Shown here one piece after another: positions 11,816-23,672 of a stretch of 64,000 nt of DNA. The notes under the pieces were generated by a model that saw nothing but the letters and a program-made list of their open reading frames with translations, did no database searches and had not been told where the DNA came from. The position numbers were made by a program, and so were the translations under genes. The stretch is from assembly GCA_019914995.1 (NCBI GenBank), contig CM034143.1:4558501-4622500 (forward strand), read 5' to 3'. The stretch is from Acanthochlamys bracteata. Its lineage: Eukaryota > Streptophyta > Magnoliopsida > Pandanales > Velloziaceae. How positions within the stretch are numbered: position 1 is the stretch's first letter; each line of letters starts with the position of its first letter.

Positions 11816-11823
11816 TATAAAAG
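11816..11823 (+). promoter_or_regulatory. TATA box of the EF-hand gene
   Basis: TATAAAAG lies 64 bp before the ATG at 11880, which would place transcription start near 11850 and give a leader of about 30 bases. The match to the plant TATA consensus is perfect. Confidence 0.75.
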
Positions 11824-11879
11824 CAGCGAAGTGTGCTAGACTCTAAAAAACTTGCAGCGAAGCACTAAACAAAGAAGCT

Positions 11880-12347
11880 ATGGCACCAACTCAAAGCCCT
11901 TTAATCTCCAACTATACAGAGTCCCTGCATCATCTCCTCAGCATGGTAGAAGCCTTCAAGTCCTTCGACTCTAACAACGATGGGTTTGTCACCGCCGAAG
12001 AGCTCAACGGCATCCTATCATCCATCGGTTACAATGCCAGTGACAGTGAAATACGAAACATGATGAATGGTGCCCCTGTGCTTAGCATGGAAGATTTCCT
12101 TGCCATGAACGCAAGAGAGCTTGATCTGAGCGGATTTGCAGGGCAGCTGCATGCAGCCCTGCTGCATCTGGGAATGGAGGATGGTGATGAACAAGAACAA
12201 GTGATCACTGGTGAAGAGTTGCATCAGGCGTTCATGGGAGGGTTGGGATTTGAAGAGTGTAAGCAAATTGTGGAAGCTTTGGATCAAGATGGCGATGGCT
12301 CTGCTAGTCTTGAGGACTTGGAAGCTATAGTGCAGGCCCTGCTCTGA
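11880..12347 (+). CDS. Calmodulin-like EF-hand calcium-binding protein (CML)
   Basis: A single uninterrupted frame of 155 residues, as is usual for plant CML genes. EF-hand 1 has a complete calcium loop, DSNNDGFVTAEE (about residues 30-41). EF-hand 4 has DQDGDGSASLED (about 137-148), which carries Asp rather than Glu at loop position 12; that usually weakens or alters calcium selectivity. The second and third hands are degenerate: around 65-75 (NGAPVLSMEDF) and around 105-115 (VITGEEL) the acidic positions are largely lost. The likely role is a calcium sensor that binds targets in cytosol or nucleus. There is no signal peptide, and no Met-Gly start for myristoylation. The start is supported by a TATA box 64 bp upstream and by its being the only in-frame ATG before EF-hand 1. 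It resembles the CML29/30 kind of short CML, but I do not assign a number. Confidence 0.88.
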   Translation: MAPTQSPLISNYTESLHHLLSMVEAFKSFDSNNDGFVTAEELNGILSSIGYNASDSEIRNMMNGAPVLSMEDFLAMNARELDLSGFAGQLHAALLHLGMEDGDEQEQVITGEELHQAFMGGLGFEECKQIVEALDQDGDGSASLEDLEAIVQALL

Positions 12348-13729
12348 GTCATTTACCTTACTACAAAGTTGTATCTATTCTACAGAGTATATGGTAAACT
12401 GGTTAGATTAAAAGTTAAACAAATAATCTATATATTATCAATTTCTTCTCTTTTACTCTCAAGGCAAGAAAACTATGACAACTGCAGCTACATAGGTCTT
12501 CTGGTTGAATTTCTTGTAAAAGTTAAGAAGCAATCTTAAACACACAAGTTGTTAAAAAGTTGGAATCTTTGTTATACGACTTTCCGGATGCTACAACACT
12601 TTGGTATGTGATGCTATAGAAAGTCGTGTCTTTGTTACATTGAGGGAAAAACTACAGTTACTTGTGCATTGCATTTGGAGCTCTTCCGCATGGACCTTCA
12701 TGGATTTTAGTCTAAGCTAAAAGAAGTACCATGGAATTTCATCATATTGAATCGGTTTTTAGTACCAAAATAATTGATCAAAGATTTAAAAGTTAGCATC
12801 CCTCATATAAGCGCATGCTCTTTTCAGCACCCGGTCAATATAAAGTTAGCACAAGGCTAAACGCTAAACTACTTGCTAAATTAATTAGCTCAATTTTCAA
12901 TCAGATGCTATTCGGGCGAGTTTTTAATAATCCAAATCTAAGTTACTTGAAAGCTTAACAATCTCCTCCTCTAACTGCATGTTAGATGGCTCAATCCTAT
13001 CAATTCTGATACGACACGTTGGACCGAATTTTTATATTAAAATAATTGATCAATTATTTTGAAATTAGCATCTTTTACACATAATAATATGCACATTCTA
13101 GCACCCATACAAGCAGAATTTTTTTTATAAAAAATATGAATGGTTAAGCCCGCAGAATTAGAAACCACTTTGGCCCAGCTTTCGAGACGCTAACCCACCT
13201 ACCAAGTTAGCTATTTTGTTTTTTACAAGTACATTATCCCGACTCCCCTGCTACTAATCCCAACCTAGCTAACTTGAAGACCCAACAATCATACAAGAAG
13301 ACATACAAATATGTATGAGATGGCTAAGATTTATCATAATAAGAGCTACATTGGGATAATTGTACATGGAGAATAATCTTCAAGAATCAGTAGGCATCAC
13401 CTTTAATATGCTCGTAAACATCACCTTTAATATTTTCCGGTCTCCCTTTCATGATAAGAAAAAGCACATGAACTTTCACGACAATGGAATAATGTTCATG
13501 ACGAAACAAGCAGTAACTGATGGGCAGATACCTTATGTTAAGGCAATGGCGTAGTTACTAGCTAGCTCAGGACCTGAAACTTGATAACATCAGACAGCTA
13601 CCACCTGTTTGCCTGATTTTCTGAATCTGAGATGCCAAATTATGCAAGAAGAACAAAGAACGTGCAAGTACAATACTTCAAGCATTCAAAGTATTTGAGT
13701 ATATCAGCACAACAAACTTACCTCACCAG
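12348..13729. other. Intergenic region with an approximate ~260-bp direct repeat
   Basis: No gene is seen. Two segments, about 12745-12995 and about 13010-13290, align in the same order: an AAAATAATTGATCAA block, then a TTAGCATC block, a block ending in AGCACCC, then CAACAATC near the end. This looks like an old tandem duplication. The first 100 bases after the stop codon should contain the 3' UTR of the EF-hand gene. Confidence 0.45.
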
Positions 13730-16260
13730 GTGTAGCATAAGAAATCTTATTTCTATCTCTCATACTTGATGTTGTTAGTGATGTCAATGATATTTCAAAC
13801 AAATATCTCTCCTCCGTATATATAGTGTGTCATAAGGATACTCTTACATTTCCAAACGTTTAGTCTTTCATCTTTTCATTTAATTGTCCAAATCTTTTGG
13901 TTTTCCATTTTCTAATAGATGCTTCAAGTTTTTTAATGTTAGCCTTCCAACTTTTAGGGTGATGTTTCATCTTACTTAACTATCATTCCAATATGAATAC
14001 AACTTTAATTTGTTACACTCTAATGAAACACTAAGTTACAAATTGGCTTTACAATATTCAACAAATCTTTCACTTAAAGATACTTTATAAATTATATTTA
14101 AAAAATAATAAGAAACCAATATGTAAATATAAAAATTCAATGACACTGAAAATAAATAAGATTAAGAGGAGTAGAGCTAGCACGCATGCTAGCTAACTTT
14201 CTTGACCTCATAACGTGGCGCATCTTTCTCCGAGTCCATTGCTATTTTGATATAATTTTCTTTATGTTTTCTTGTGGCTACTATCACATTCAATATTGTT
14301 CTCCATTATTATTCCATATAGAGATCTACATAACAAATGTTGTCAAAAGGTCACCACCTTAGTTAAGGCATCCGTAGGCTTCTCTTAGTAAGGATTTTGA
14401 GTATCAATGCTCATATATGTAATGATACTTAATATTTGTTTGTTTTGTTCTAAAATAAAGTGCTGAATTTTTTAAAAGATGTAAGGCACTTAGGCTATCA
14501 CAAAATATAGATAGAGTCTCTTATTTTTGCCTAAGTTCTTCCAACCACCTCTTCGTCCAAACTCCTTTCTTGCAAGTCTGTGTTGCTGCCATATACTCAG
14601 TTTTCGTTGTAGATAAAGCTACCACGGACTGCAGTTTAGAGTTCAGTTGAAAGCACCATCTGTAAGAATAAACACATAACCGGAAGTGATCTATTTCTCC
14701 CTTATATCATCGCATACTAGTCCTCCTTAAAGATGACATCCATACTGAAGATAATCGTATGGGTAATAGGATTCCATAAGTAATACTCCAAAATATATTC
14801 AGCATACCATAGGCATTTTTCGTACTTTACACTATTGTTGAATCAAGTTACACCCGAACTTTGAAGAACTTGAACACCTCAAAGATCTCTAACTTTTTTC
14901 GAATTGAAAACACTTAAATTCGAATGAACCAAGTCAAGTTTGTTTTTAACCTGAAAACTAATCTCCAAACCTTTCACAGTGCTGCTTATCAGTGACACCC
15001 TTCTCACAAAACGACAATTTTATCTCGGACAGCCTTGGTAGGAGCTTCCGATTACTGAAGATTTTTAAATCACGTTCTGAGAATGTCTAAGTTTCAGATG
15101 TCACACTCGCATAATATCATCATGTTGTCCAATGCAATACAAATATCTCCCTACACTCGTGTCACTCACGCACCTTGCATATGTTTGAGTTCATCTTTTC
15201 AGCATTCAGATTGTTTAACCTGTCCTTGATTACCTCTATGATCCCACTACCAACACGAATCTTACAGTCCTAGTCATTCAGTTATTCTAAAAATAACAAA
15301 ATTTTCATAAGATCAAACACAACGTATTATACTAATACACATCTTATTCCATCATTTGCCATAAGTTTGAAGGAACTGACTCTATCAACTTAAAAGATTT
15401 ATCAATTTTTCATCCACACAACACTTCTAGAAATAGCTTCATAGTGATGAAACTAATCCTTTTTGGAAGTCATGTGACAAGATACTCTAAATCCAAAATC
15501 TAGGCATTTGAAAGTTTGGATATGTCATAGATAGTAACCTTTACCTCTCCCACTAAGTATCACCATTATCAGAGTTGTACTCCATGCAAACAAGAGCCTT
15601 CGATAGATCCACACCTTCAACCTTTTATTCATACACTTATATTCTTTCTCAATCTCGTACTTACTTGTCATTGTAATGAATCTTGTTTTGATATTACTTA
15701 TTGGAAATATCGAATGTATTTGGTTGTCGATAGACGCAGCGAAAATATGAAATACACACAAAAATTTTGCGCAAGTAATATGAGAATTGAGACAAAAATA
15801 AAGCCAACACAAATATAATATATTTACGTAAAAAATGAGAAAAACCCCAAAAAAAGGCAAAGAAGCATCAAGAAAATTAGTAAACCAAATCAATTATAAT
15901 TCTTATGTTATATTTTAAATAGAAACTCTCACTAAACTATCTTCCTTCTATCTCTGACACTTGATGTTATTTTTTATATGAATGATGTTCCAAACAAATA
16001 CATATCCTTTATATATAGTGTGTCCTAAGAAGACTCTTGCACTTTCAAACGGTTGGTTTTCTATCTTCTCATTTAATTGTCAAAATTTTTTGACTTTTTA
16101 TCTTCCAATAGATGTTTTAAATTTCTTAACCGTTGACCTTCCAATTTTTTGGGTGATGGTTCATCTTCCTTGACTATTAATATTCTAATATGAATGCAAA
16201 TTTATCTTATTATATTTCAATAAAATACTAATTTATATAGTGATTATATAATATCTAACA
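13730..16260 (-). mobile_element. Collapsed minus-strand copia retrotransposon with decayed LTRs
   Basis: Two direct repeats (about 13730-14063 and about 15925-16260, the right one probably extending left to about 15700) match in many blocks, such as ACTTGATGTT, TATATATAGTGTGTC, TTTCATTTAATTGTC and AATATGAATGCAA-like words, at roughly 70-75% by eye. On the minus strand both begin TGTT(A/G)(A/G)ATATT, as LTRs should. A purine-rich AAGTGAAAGATT precedes the 3' LTR. Between them only a piece of RNase H is recognisable, close to the 3' LTR as expected. I could not find the tRNA-Met primer site or a target duplication, so the outer left end is uncertain. Confidence 0.65.
14475..14630 (-). pseudogene. 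Copia RNase H fragment
   Basis: On the minus strand the translation contains VALSTTKTEYMAATQTCKKG, then WTKRWLEELRQ, a stop, then IFCDSLSALHL. This is the copia RNase H pattern (ALSTTEAEY, then the CDNxSA segment). It carries an in-frame stop and substitutions at acidic positions, so it is dead. It lies 0.4 kb inside the 3' LTR, in line with the parent element. Confidence 0.8.
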
Positions 16261-16799
16261 TATTCGACTCTTACTATTCGAGTTCTTTCTTGTACAATCT
16301 GCTGAGGATGATTTACACTTCCTCCTAGAGAAGAGCACCCTTCCCTATCTCTCCCTGTTTGAGCTTGAATAAGAACACAATTCATCATACCGTGCAATAG
16401 ACTTGTTCTAAAGTATGACAGTATCAGTTATATAATAAAATTAATACATGGGAAACTGCATGTACATAAGAAAAATAAGTACTCAGTTATGATTAAGATA
16501 AGATGTATAATCATGAAAGATAAACAAACAATAGAAAAAAGAGGATATATCATTTTTATTTTTCTACACATAATTGATTCTTTTTCGATCTATCATCTTC
16601 ATCAATTTTAATCATTTTTTTTCAAAATTTTAAATTTTTTTTCTCTTTACTAGCAAGCAAAAAAAATCCAAATTCTAGTGCGCCAAGCTTAAAAGTCATG
16701 GTTGTGCCTGCCACAAGCGTTATATCTGTTGTTCACGACGTCAACTTTATCAGTTTCTTATGTCTTTGCGTTCAAAATTTCAGGCAGTGAGCGGTTATC
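16261..16799. other. Spacer between two copia relics
   Basis: No gene is seen. No convincing 5' LTR for the downstream plus-strand element could be matched here. Confidence 0.4.
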
Positions 16800-16855
16800 A
16801 TACAGAATAACACAAGTCTAGATGTTGCCATTTCTAAGCTCATTACCGAACTCGT

Positions 16856-17128
16856 TTGCGATCTTTTTCGATAATAATACCAACCTTGACTCCTATTTCA
16901 GTTACAGCTCTTACTGCCTCTTCACGTATTCTATTTTCCATTTCAGGAGGCACTAATGCTCATATTCACATGAGTTCTTTTCATTCTCGTCAGCAAGCTA
17001 ATTCTAATTGTACTCATTGCAAACAATCGAATCACACTGAACATTATTATTTCACTTTCACCCACATTTGGTTACTCAGTATCGGAAGTGAAAGAAGGCC
17101 AAAAATTTCTCCACCACTCATTCTCTAG
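16856..17128 (+). pseudogene. Copia gag fragment with degenerate zinc knuckle
   Basis: The frame contains CTHCKQSNHTEHYY, which has the spacing of the gag CCHC zinc knuckle, but the last Cys is Tyr. The preceding stretch is Ser/Thr-rich, as in many copia gag linkers. The frame ends at 17128, well before the protease. Confidence 0.65.
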
Positions 17129-17289
17129 TTACACAAGCGAATGTTGTTGATGCCGCACCTATCTCTCAGTCTATTACTAATGATTCAGCTGATATTCACC
17201 ATCGCCTTTTTCATATAAAACTTCAGCGCCAATCCATTTTTGCTGGATCATTTGCTTCTGCTTCTTCAGCCACTTCTAATATGTTTTTC

Positions 17290-17345
17290 TCTTGGATTTT
17301 AGATTCCAGTGCATCTTATCATATGATTTCTTATCTATTATTGTT
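17290..17345 (+). pseudogene. Copia aspartic protease motif (relic)
   Basis: The translation WILDSSASYHMI matches the WxxDSGAxxHM active-site motif of copia proteases, with Gly of DSG changed to Ser. Further protease residues downstream are disrupted by stops. Confidence 0.65.
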
Positions 17346-17859
17346 ATCTGACACGACATCCTTACCACCAAATTTTTCATCTTTGCATACTGCTGATGGC
17401 TCTCAATTGACCATATCTTAGTCTGGCTTCATTATTTCTGACTCTCTTAGTCTATCTTTTGTTTTACATTTTCTTCATCTCACCGTACACCTAATATTAG
17501 TCAGTTTTCTTTATAAAAGCGGGCTTATTATTGTCTTTGATTTCCTTACTTGTTATGCGCAGCATTCTCGTACCGGCCAAACGATTGGTCGTGCTCGTAA
17601 AAAATCGATTGTACACTTAGAGTATCTCCACCTTTTTTTTTCTACTACTTCAAAGCTTAGTTGTGCTGCTGTAGTTACATCTACTGCCAATTTGTGCGAT
17701 AGAAGTTTAGGTCATATTTCTAAATCTTGCCTAAAATGTCTCATCAATAGTGGAGCTCCTGGGCGAGTTTTTTTTCTTTTTAATCTGCATGTACTAGCTA
17801 TAAATTAGCATAACATTTAGCTTTACCTTTCAATCAAATTTTATCTAAAACTTATCGTG

Positions 17860-18225
17860 CTTTTGAACTAGTTCATTCTGATATTTAGGGACCAGCACCA
17901 ATTCCATATATGACTGGAATTGTTTACTATATGAGTTTTATTGATGATTACACTCACTATCTTTGTGTTTACCTTATGCGTTATCATTCTAAACTTTCTT
18001 CTATATATCACATTCAGCAATATAGTTTATACTCAGTTTAATACTCAAATTAAGATTTTTCGTTCTGATGGTGCTCGTGAATATATATCTTCCACTATTA
18101 GAATCATCTTACAGTCCTATGGTACTATTTTTCAACAATCTTGTCCTTATACATTTGAACAGAATGGAGTAGCAGAACATAAGTATCGTCATATTCTTAA
18201 AACTGCTCGGTCTCTCTGACTATTC
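17860..18225 (+). pseudogene. Copia integrase core fragment
   Basis: FELVHSDI near 17870 gives the first catalytic Asp, then a stop. After a frame change the core continues with FRSDGAREY (second Asp, about 18060) and EQNGVAEHKYRHI (catalytic Glu, about 18160). The catalytic triad is still readable but split over frames. Upstream, a GAG-pre-integrase segment around 17680-17760 is also visible. Confidence 0.75.
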
Positions 18226-18979
18226 TTTTCAGTTACTCAAATCTTTTGGGCAGAAGCTATTTTTATCTCTATTAATCTTATCAACATTTTCTGAAGATCC
18301 GATGTATAGCATTCTTTTGCAAGGAGCTATCACTGTGCACTTTGTAATGTATAAACTTCATTATGACACAAAATCTTATTACGCCGTCGTTTATTTTGTC
18401 TGGCAAAATACCCTATAAAAGTTTATTTTTATCTTCTCCAAACTATAGTATGATTCGTACTTTTGGTTGCATTTGTTTTGTTTTGCTTTTTCCGAATGAG
18501 CAAACACAATTGACTGCTCGATCAGTCAATTGACTTCTCATTACTCGTTATGTCACTTTTTTTATGACTCTTTTTATTTTTCTATATCACTTTATGATAT
18601 TCAATTTTTAGCACCATCACATTTTCTTTCATCCAGCTCATCGGTCTCGTCTTTTTATATATCTATTGATCCTACTCTATTAATTCTCTCTATAGATACC
18701 GCCTCTTTTTTTAGGGCACAAACGCTGGCCACTGAGGATTCTTTCAATTATTTCCTAATTTTATCATCTTTCAGATTATCTGCGTCTCCACCACCACTTG
18801 TTCGCGGTCACAACGCCCTCATCGTCCTACTCATTTTATACCACACTGTTCAAGCTGGCTAGATAGGTTTAGTTTTGCTAGCCTCACTTCATACTCTCCC
18901 CAATTTCAGTCATTTCTTACCGTTATTCATACCATTCGTTAACCTAATTCTTACAAACAAACAATTCAGTATCATGAGT

Positions 18980-19942
18980 AGCGAGAGGCAATGACAGAAG
19001 CGTTTCGTGCATCTCAGCAGACAGATATTTGGGATATAGTTTTATTACTGGAGAGAGTACAACCTATTAGGTACAAATGAGTTTTGAAGATTAAATATCG
19101 ATCTGATTGCTCCGTTGAGAGGCATAAGGCTCGTCTAGTTGCCAGAGGTTTTATTCAGGAGCATGAGATTGATTATGATGAAACATTTGCTCTTGTTGCC
19201 TCGATGACTACTGTTCGCACTCTATTAGCAGTCGCAGATATATATCAGTTGCCTATATATTAGATGGATATGAAGAATATTTTTTTTCATAGTACATTAT
19301 CAAAGGTTATTTATATGCAGCCACATCTAGATCTTTCTATTCCTTCGGGTCATGTATGTCGTCTTCGTTTTGCTATTTATGAACTCAAGCAAGCTCATAG
19401 AACTTGGTTGAGTATTTCGACGAGCTATTATAGAGACAAATTTTCAGCAAAGTTCTCAAGATCATTTCTTATTTGTGCGGTCCTCACCGCAAAGATGGGT
19501 ACTCCTGTTATTGTATATAGATGATATAATTTTAACAAAAAATGATATTGCAAGTATTACAGCCACAAAAAAATATCTACATCAACAGTTTCAGATGAAG
19601 GACCTTAGATATTTATGTTATTTTTTTGGATTGGAGATTGCGCAAAATACTAGAGGAATTCTTACTTTTCAACAAAAATATATTTCTGATATTATTAAAT
19701 TTATAGGCTTATCTGATAGTCGGACGGTCGACACCCTCTTAAAGCTTCACGTGAAACTTCGTCCTACAGATGGTGAGCCTCTGACAAATTCTACTCGATA
19801 CAAACAGTTTGTCGGTCAGCTTGTCTATCTTTATATAATTATGCTAGATATTTCTTATACAGTATGTGTCATCAGTCAATTTATTTCTGCACAGCGATCA
19901 GCACATTATAATAGTTTACTCACAATTTTCAGATATCTTTAA
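18980..19942 (+). pseudogene. Copia reverse transcriptase (relic)
   Basis: The region reads KARLVARGF near 19130, then DYDETFA, then MDMKNIFFHS (normally MDVKNAFLHG) at 19264, then a shift, then the catalytic YIDDII near 19511 in a 155-residue open frame that runs on to QLVYLYIIMLDISYTV, the copia domain after the active site. At least three in-frame stops and one shift inactivate it. Confidence 0.85.
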
Positions 19943-20074
19943 TGTGCTACTACTTGCTCTTTGTTTATGTCTTCTACATCCACTTTAGAACTTCAAATTT
20001 TTACTGATGCAGATTAGGCTGGTGATCTAATCACTAGACGATCTACTACATATTTCTGCTTATGTCTTAGTGAT

Positions 20075-20461
20075 TTGCTGATTTCGTGGTCTAGTAGGAA
20101 ACATGATGTCGTTACTTGTTCATCAACAGAAATTGAATATCGAGTTATTGCTGCTACCATAAGAGAAATTATTTATGTGCGGAGATTACTTACTGATATG
20201 AGGCTTGATTCTACAGGAACTACTCCTCTTGACGATAACAATCGGAGTGCTATCCAGATTGCAAACAATTCAATTTTTCATAAACGAACTAAAAATATTG
20301 AAATTGATTGTCACTTCGTTCGTAAGCATTTTCTGTCAGCTATTATTTCTTTATCACATGTTGGCTCTATTAATCAACTGGCAGATTTCTTTAAAAAATT
20401 GCATTCGACACCGAGATTTCAAACATTATTAAACAAACTCATATCGGCTGACCCATCATGA
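20075..20461 (+). pseudogene. Copia RNase H (relic)
   Basis: A 128-residue open frame reads ISWSSRKHDVVTCSSTEIEY, then DDNNRSAIQIANN, then HKRTKNIEIDCHFVR, the copia RNase H signature in order. In the second motif the usual CDN is DDN. The natural end of the polyprotein is at the stop at 20459-20461, just before the polypurine tract. Confidence 0.85.
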
Positions 20462-20620
20462 GTTTGAGGGGAGATATTGGACTATACTATCGAGTTGTAT
20501 GTGAGACAAGTCTATTATATATACTTTATGAATATATGTACGTGTAAACTCTATTCAGAGATTATTCATCATACTCAATATTATTATTTCTTTATCAATT
20601 GTTTCAACTTCATCAGTAAG

Positions 20621-22144
20621 GTATCAATAAGAGAATAGAGCTGAGTGAAGATAGTGCTCAACATTCTATACGAGCTAAAACTACAATAATATTTTGATGG
20701 AAGGGTGATTTTATTTGACACAGGTGAAAAAGGAAATCAGTCACACTTTTAATAACCTTGAACTCCCCATAATTGATATTTTGAAAAAAAAAGCTGCATG
20801 CCAAAATAAATTTGAGAGCCTCTGTCTGTGAGTCTCTCGCCATTCACTCTCTTTTAGAAATCCACCTTCCACATCTTTAAAACTCATCATTCCAAGTAAG
20901 GTGTAATTAATCCTCTCTCCACAGAACAATAGTTGCAGAGATGGAGTGGGTGGCATACAAGTCTTAGTTTTGCTTACTGTAATCATGTCTAGAAGAACTA
21001 TCCAGATTGCCAAGTATATATTTCAATAGCTAGTAGCGAAGGGAAACAATTGAGGAGACACTTATTATCTGATGAATATTGAAGTTGTAAATAGATATCT
21101 ACTGCTCTAGGCTTTACTCTCTGGTGCTTGTCCTTCAATGAAGTAAGATATGAGTATCAACTAAATGTTTTAATTAGTACAAAAGTATAATGTTAGTATT
21201 GTCAATATTACTTGTAATTGAGAGTTTTCATCGTTAATTACAGGAACTATTTCATTAAGATTTTCCTGATCAAGTAGAACTTCCTGTAGTAGTAGGATAA
21301 AAATGTTAATGATAGATCAGTTGCACAAAAGAAGGCATCTGTAACTAGAAATACTAATCACCTTATCTTCTACAGACATCCGACCGATGCTTTAAGACAA
21401 CATCTTTATCACTGATTTTGCTGACGGGCCTGTTTAAAATGAGAGAAAAGTTTAGTCCCATATTACTTATCAATGGTCCAGATATGATATTCATAATGAC
21501 TTGGGCCCACTCTTTTTATTGCCAATTGGTTTAAAAAGAATTCTAAGTTCATCACAGCCACATTTACAACAGATTCAGTCCTTAAAATAGCAACGTTAAT
21601 TTCAACATTCAAATATAACTATTTTGACCTTTCTTCTAACTAAATAATTTAATACATGGTCAAAAATATCAAATATAGCTAGCTATACGTAGTCATAATA
21701 CAGATCAAAATATCAAATGAAGATGTTACTACAATTTCCATTTCTGAATTTTATGTCCAATATAAGCTTATTCTTATTAGTTGCTACACAATAAAGGGCA
21801 TATAACTCTTTCACGTTTTCAGCCTTTAAATTTAACTTTTCAGTTTTTCTCTAGAACTTTGCTATGTTTTCTTGTAGCTAATCCAAATCCGGATAAAAAA
21901 GAAGGGTTATGGTAGGTTAAGGGCCAGCGTAAAACTTTGTCAATTCTAATAATTTATAATCCAAATTTGGTTGAGGTGTACGTACTAGCGACGTTGTATC
22001 AAAACTCAAGTGTAGTGAGAAATGAGCAAGGATTTGCTAGAATGTACCATGGAAGCCACTGACATCTCAATAGCCGGAGGTGTCGACAAATAAGTAAGAG
22101 CTACAGTGATCAATGAACGGAAGTGGCTAAAGAAGCTAGTTCAT
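20621..22144. other. Intergenic stretch, no gene seen
   Basis: Short open frames on the minus strand around 20658-21013 show no domain. The segment from about 22010 may be the upstream part of the LINE relic that follows, judged only by position. Confidence 0.4.
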
Positions 22145-22770
22145 GATACTTTAGTTAGGATAAAAATTTGGAATGCTAATAGTAAATGTTTAGAATTGGT
22201 TAAGGTAATGTATCAAAAGAAAGTTAGCATTATTTGAATACAAAAAGTTAAATTGATGGGTGAGAAGACAAAAATAAGAGAGACAAGTTATAAACTTTGA
22301 TGTACAGGTAAAGTGAAGAACAGGAATGGCGTAAAAATTATTATTGAATCAGGTCTAAAAAAATAACATTATAAAGGTTAAAACGGTTAGAGATATAATT
22401 ATATTTGTTAGACTACTTCTACGAGCGAGGTCAGTTAGTATTATTAATGCTTATGTACTTGAGACAGGATTAGACATGGTTATAATATAATAATTTGGAA
22501 AGACATATGTAGGTTAATTTAAGCAATTTTTAGACGGGATGAAATCGTTATTGGAGGTGACTTGAATAGCCACATAAGAAAAATAACACAGTATGAAAGA
22601 ATCTATAAAAATTTTAGTTATGAAGATCATAATGAAGAAGGTAAGACTATTTTGAATTTTGGTTTGGCTTATGATTTGGTGTTAGCATATACTCATTTAA
22701 ATAAAACAAGATACTCACCTTACAACCTATAGGAAGGAGAAAAAACACAGCCAACTAGATTAGAATTCTA
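22145..22770 (+). pseudogene. RTE-type LINE endonuclease relic
   Basis: The + strand reads IWNANSKCLELVKVMYQKKV near 22170, then a stop, then TGKVKNRNGV near 22310, then, after several stops, VIGGDLNSHI near 22550 and NEEGKTILNFGLAYDLVLAY near 22635. This is the apurinic/apyrimidinic-type endonuclease of plant RTE LINEs, whose catalytic GGDxN and later motifs are recognisable. At least five stops are present. The reverse transcriptase part is not seen: the copia element at 22951 has inserted just downstream, and the right flank at 28421 shows no clear continuation. Confidence 0.75.
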
Positions 22771-22950
22771 GTTTTAAGGTAATTCGTGCATAGAGTTTAA
22801 TTGCGTAAAATAGGTTAGCTGTGTTAGATATGTCTTTCAAAAAAGAAAAACGAAGCTATGGCAAATCTAATGAAATAAACAAAAGATAAATAAGAAGTAG
22901 ATATAAGCTGCATTTCGAAAGATGGATGTTGGAAAATAGATGGAGATAGT

Positions 22951-23655
22951 TGATGGAATAAAATTGTCTCTACAAATATTCAACACAATATGTAAAGTAA
23001 ACAGCGGAAATAAAACTTATCCCTCTCTTGTGTGAACCTAATAGGAAACCATCAAATAGAGCAATACTTTCGGTAAATACTCAATGCACGAAAATCACCA
23101 CAACCGCAAGCACATAAACACAAGCAATTTACGTGAAAAATCTCCTCAACGTAAGGAGTAAAAACTACGGCAACCAACAAACCTAGACTATCACAATAAT
23201 AGGAATACATAAGTTCTCTCTAGCTAAAACTAGAGGCATACAACCATATATCTCAAGATTCAACAATCTTGGCAAACCGTAAAAGAGAATTAGAGAGATC
23301 TCACCCAAATCGGTGGCTTTACAAATACGTACGGATCTGCACGTAGAGAATTCCGAATACGATTTTCACCGTTCAGATTGAAGAACTATCCGCCGGGCAC
23401 ACGCTGACCAAATTTCAGCTCAATCGGACGTCAAATCGATGTTCATCCGGCATTTGATCAAACTGGACAGCAAGACAATAACTTCTTCTATTTTCTCTTT
23501 TTTTTTTCTTGTTCTTGGTGGTGACTGCAGCATAGGGTTTACAAACCCTAAAAATTCATTTTAAGAAGAAAAAGACAAAAATGTCCTTACCTCTTCATAT
23601 GGGTTTTAACCATATGGATTTTGGGCCATCTCCAAAAAAGAGGAAAAATCCAACA
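22951..23655 (-). repeat. 3' LTR of the copia element
   Basis: The 705-bp repeat matches 27716-28415 at roughly 93% by eye over the first 500 bases, with most differences C/T or G/A. The terminal nucleotides are TG...CA. It contains the block TTTCAGCTCAATCGGA that also occurs in MITE family A. The length difference from the other LTR comes from small indels and T-runs. Confidence 0.95.
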
Positions 23656-23670
23656 AATCTCTCCCTTTCC
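23656..23670 (-). promoter_or_regulatory. Polypurine tract
   Basis: On the minus strand, GGAAAGGGAGAGATT directly precedes the 3' LTR. This is the expected primer for plus-strand DNA synthesis. Confidence 0.85.
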
Positions 23671-23672
23671 GA

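Larger units (their letters stand above)
16800..20620 (+). mobile_element. Decayed plus-strand copia retrotransposon
   Basis: Fragments of every copia pol domain appear in canonical order on the + strand: gag zinc knuckle, protease, integrase, reverse transcriptase, RNase H, each in short frames broken by stops and shifts. The RNase H frame ends at 20461 and is followed by the purine-rich GAGGGGAGAT, a polypurine tract, then TATTGGACTATAC, which would be the start of a degraded 3' LTR (about 20473-20620). The 5' LTR was not recognised. A canonical target duplication was not found. Confidence 0.85.

Noticed and set aside
15525..15893. 122-residue minus-strand frame
   Set aside because: It overlaps the copia LTR region and reads as hydrophobic chance sequence without a domain.
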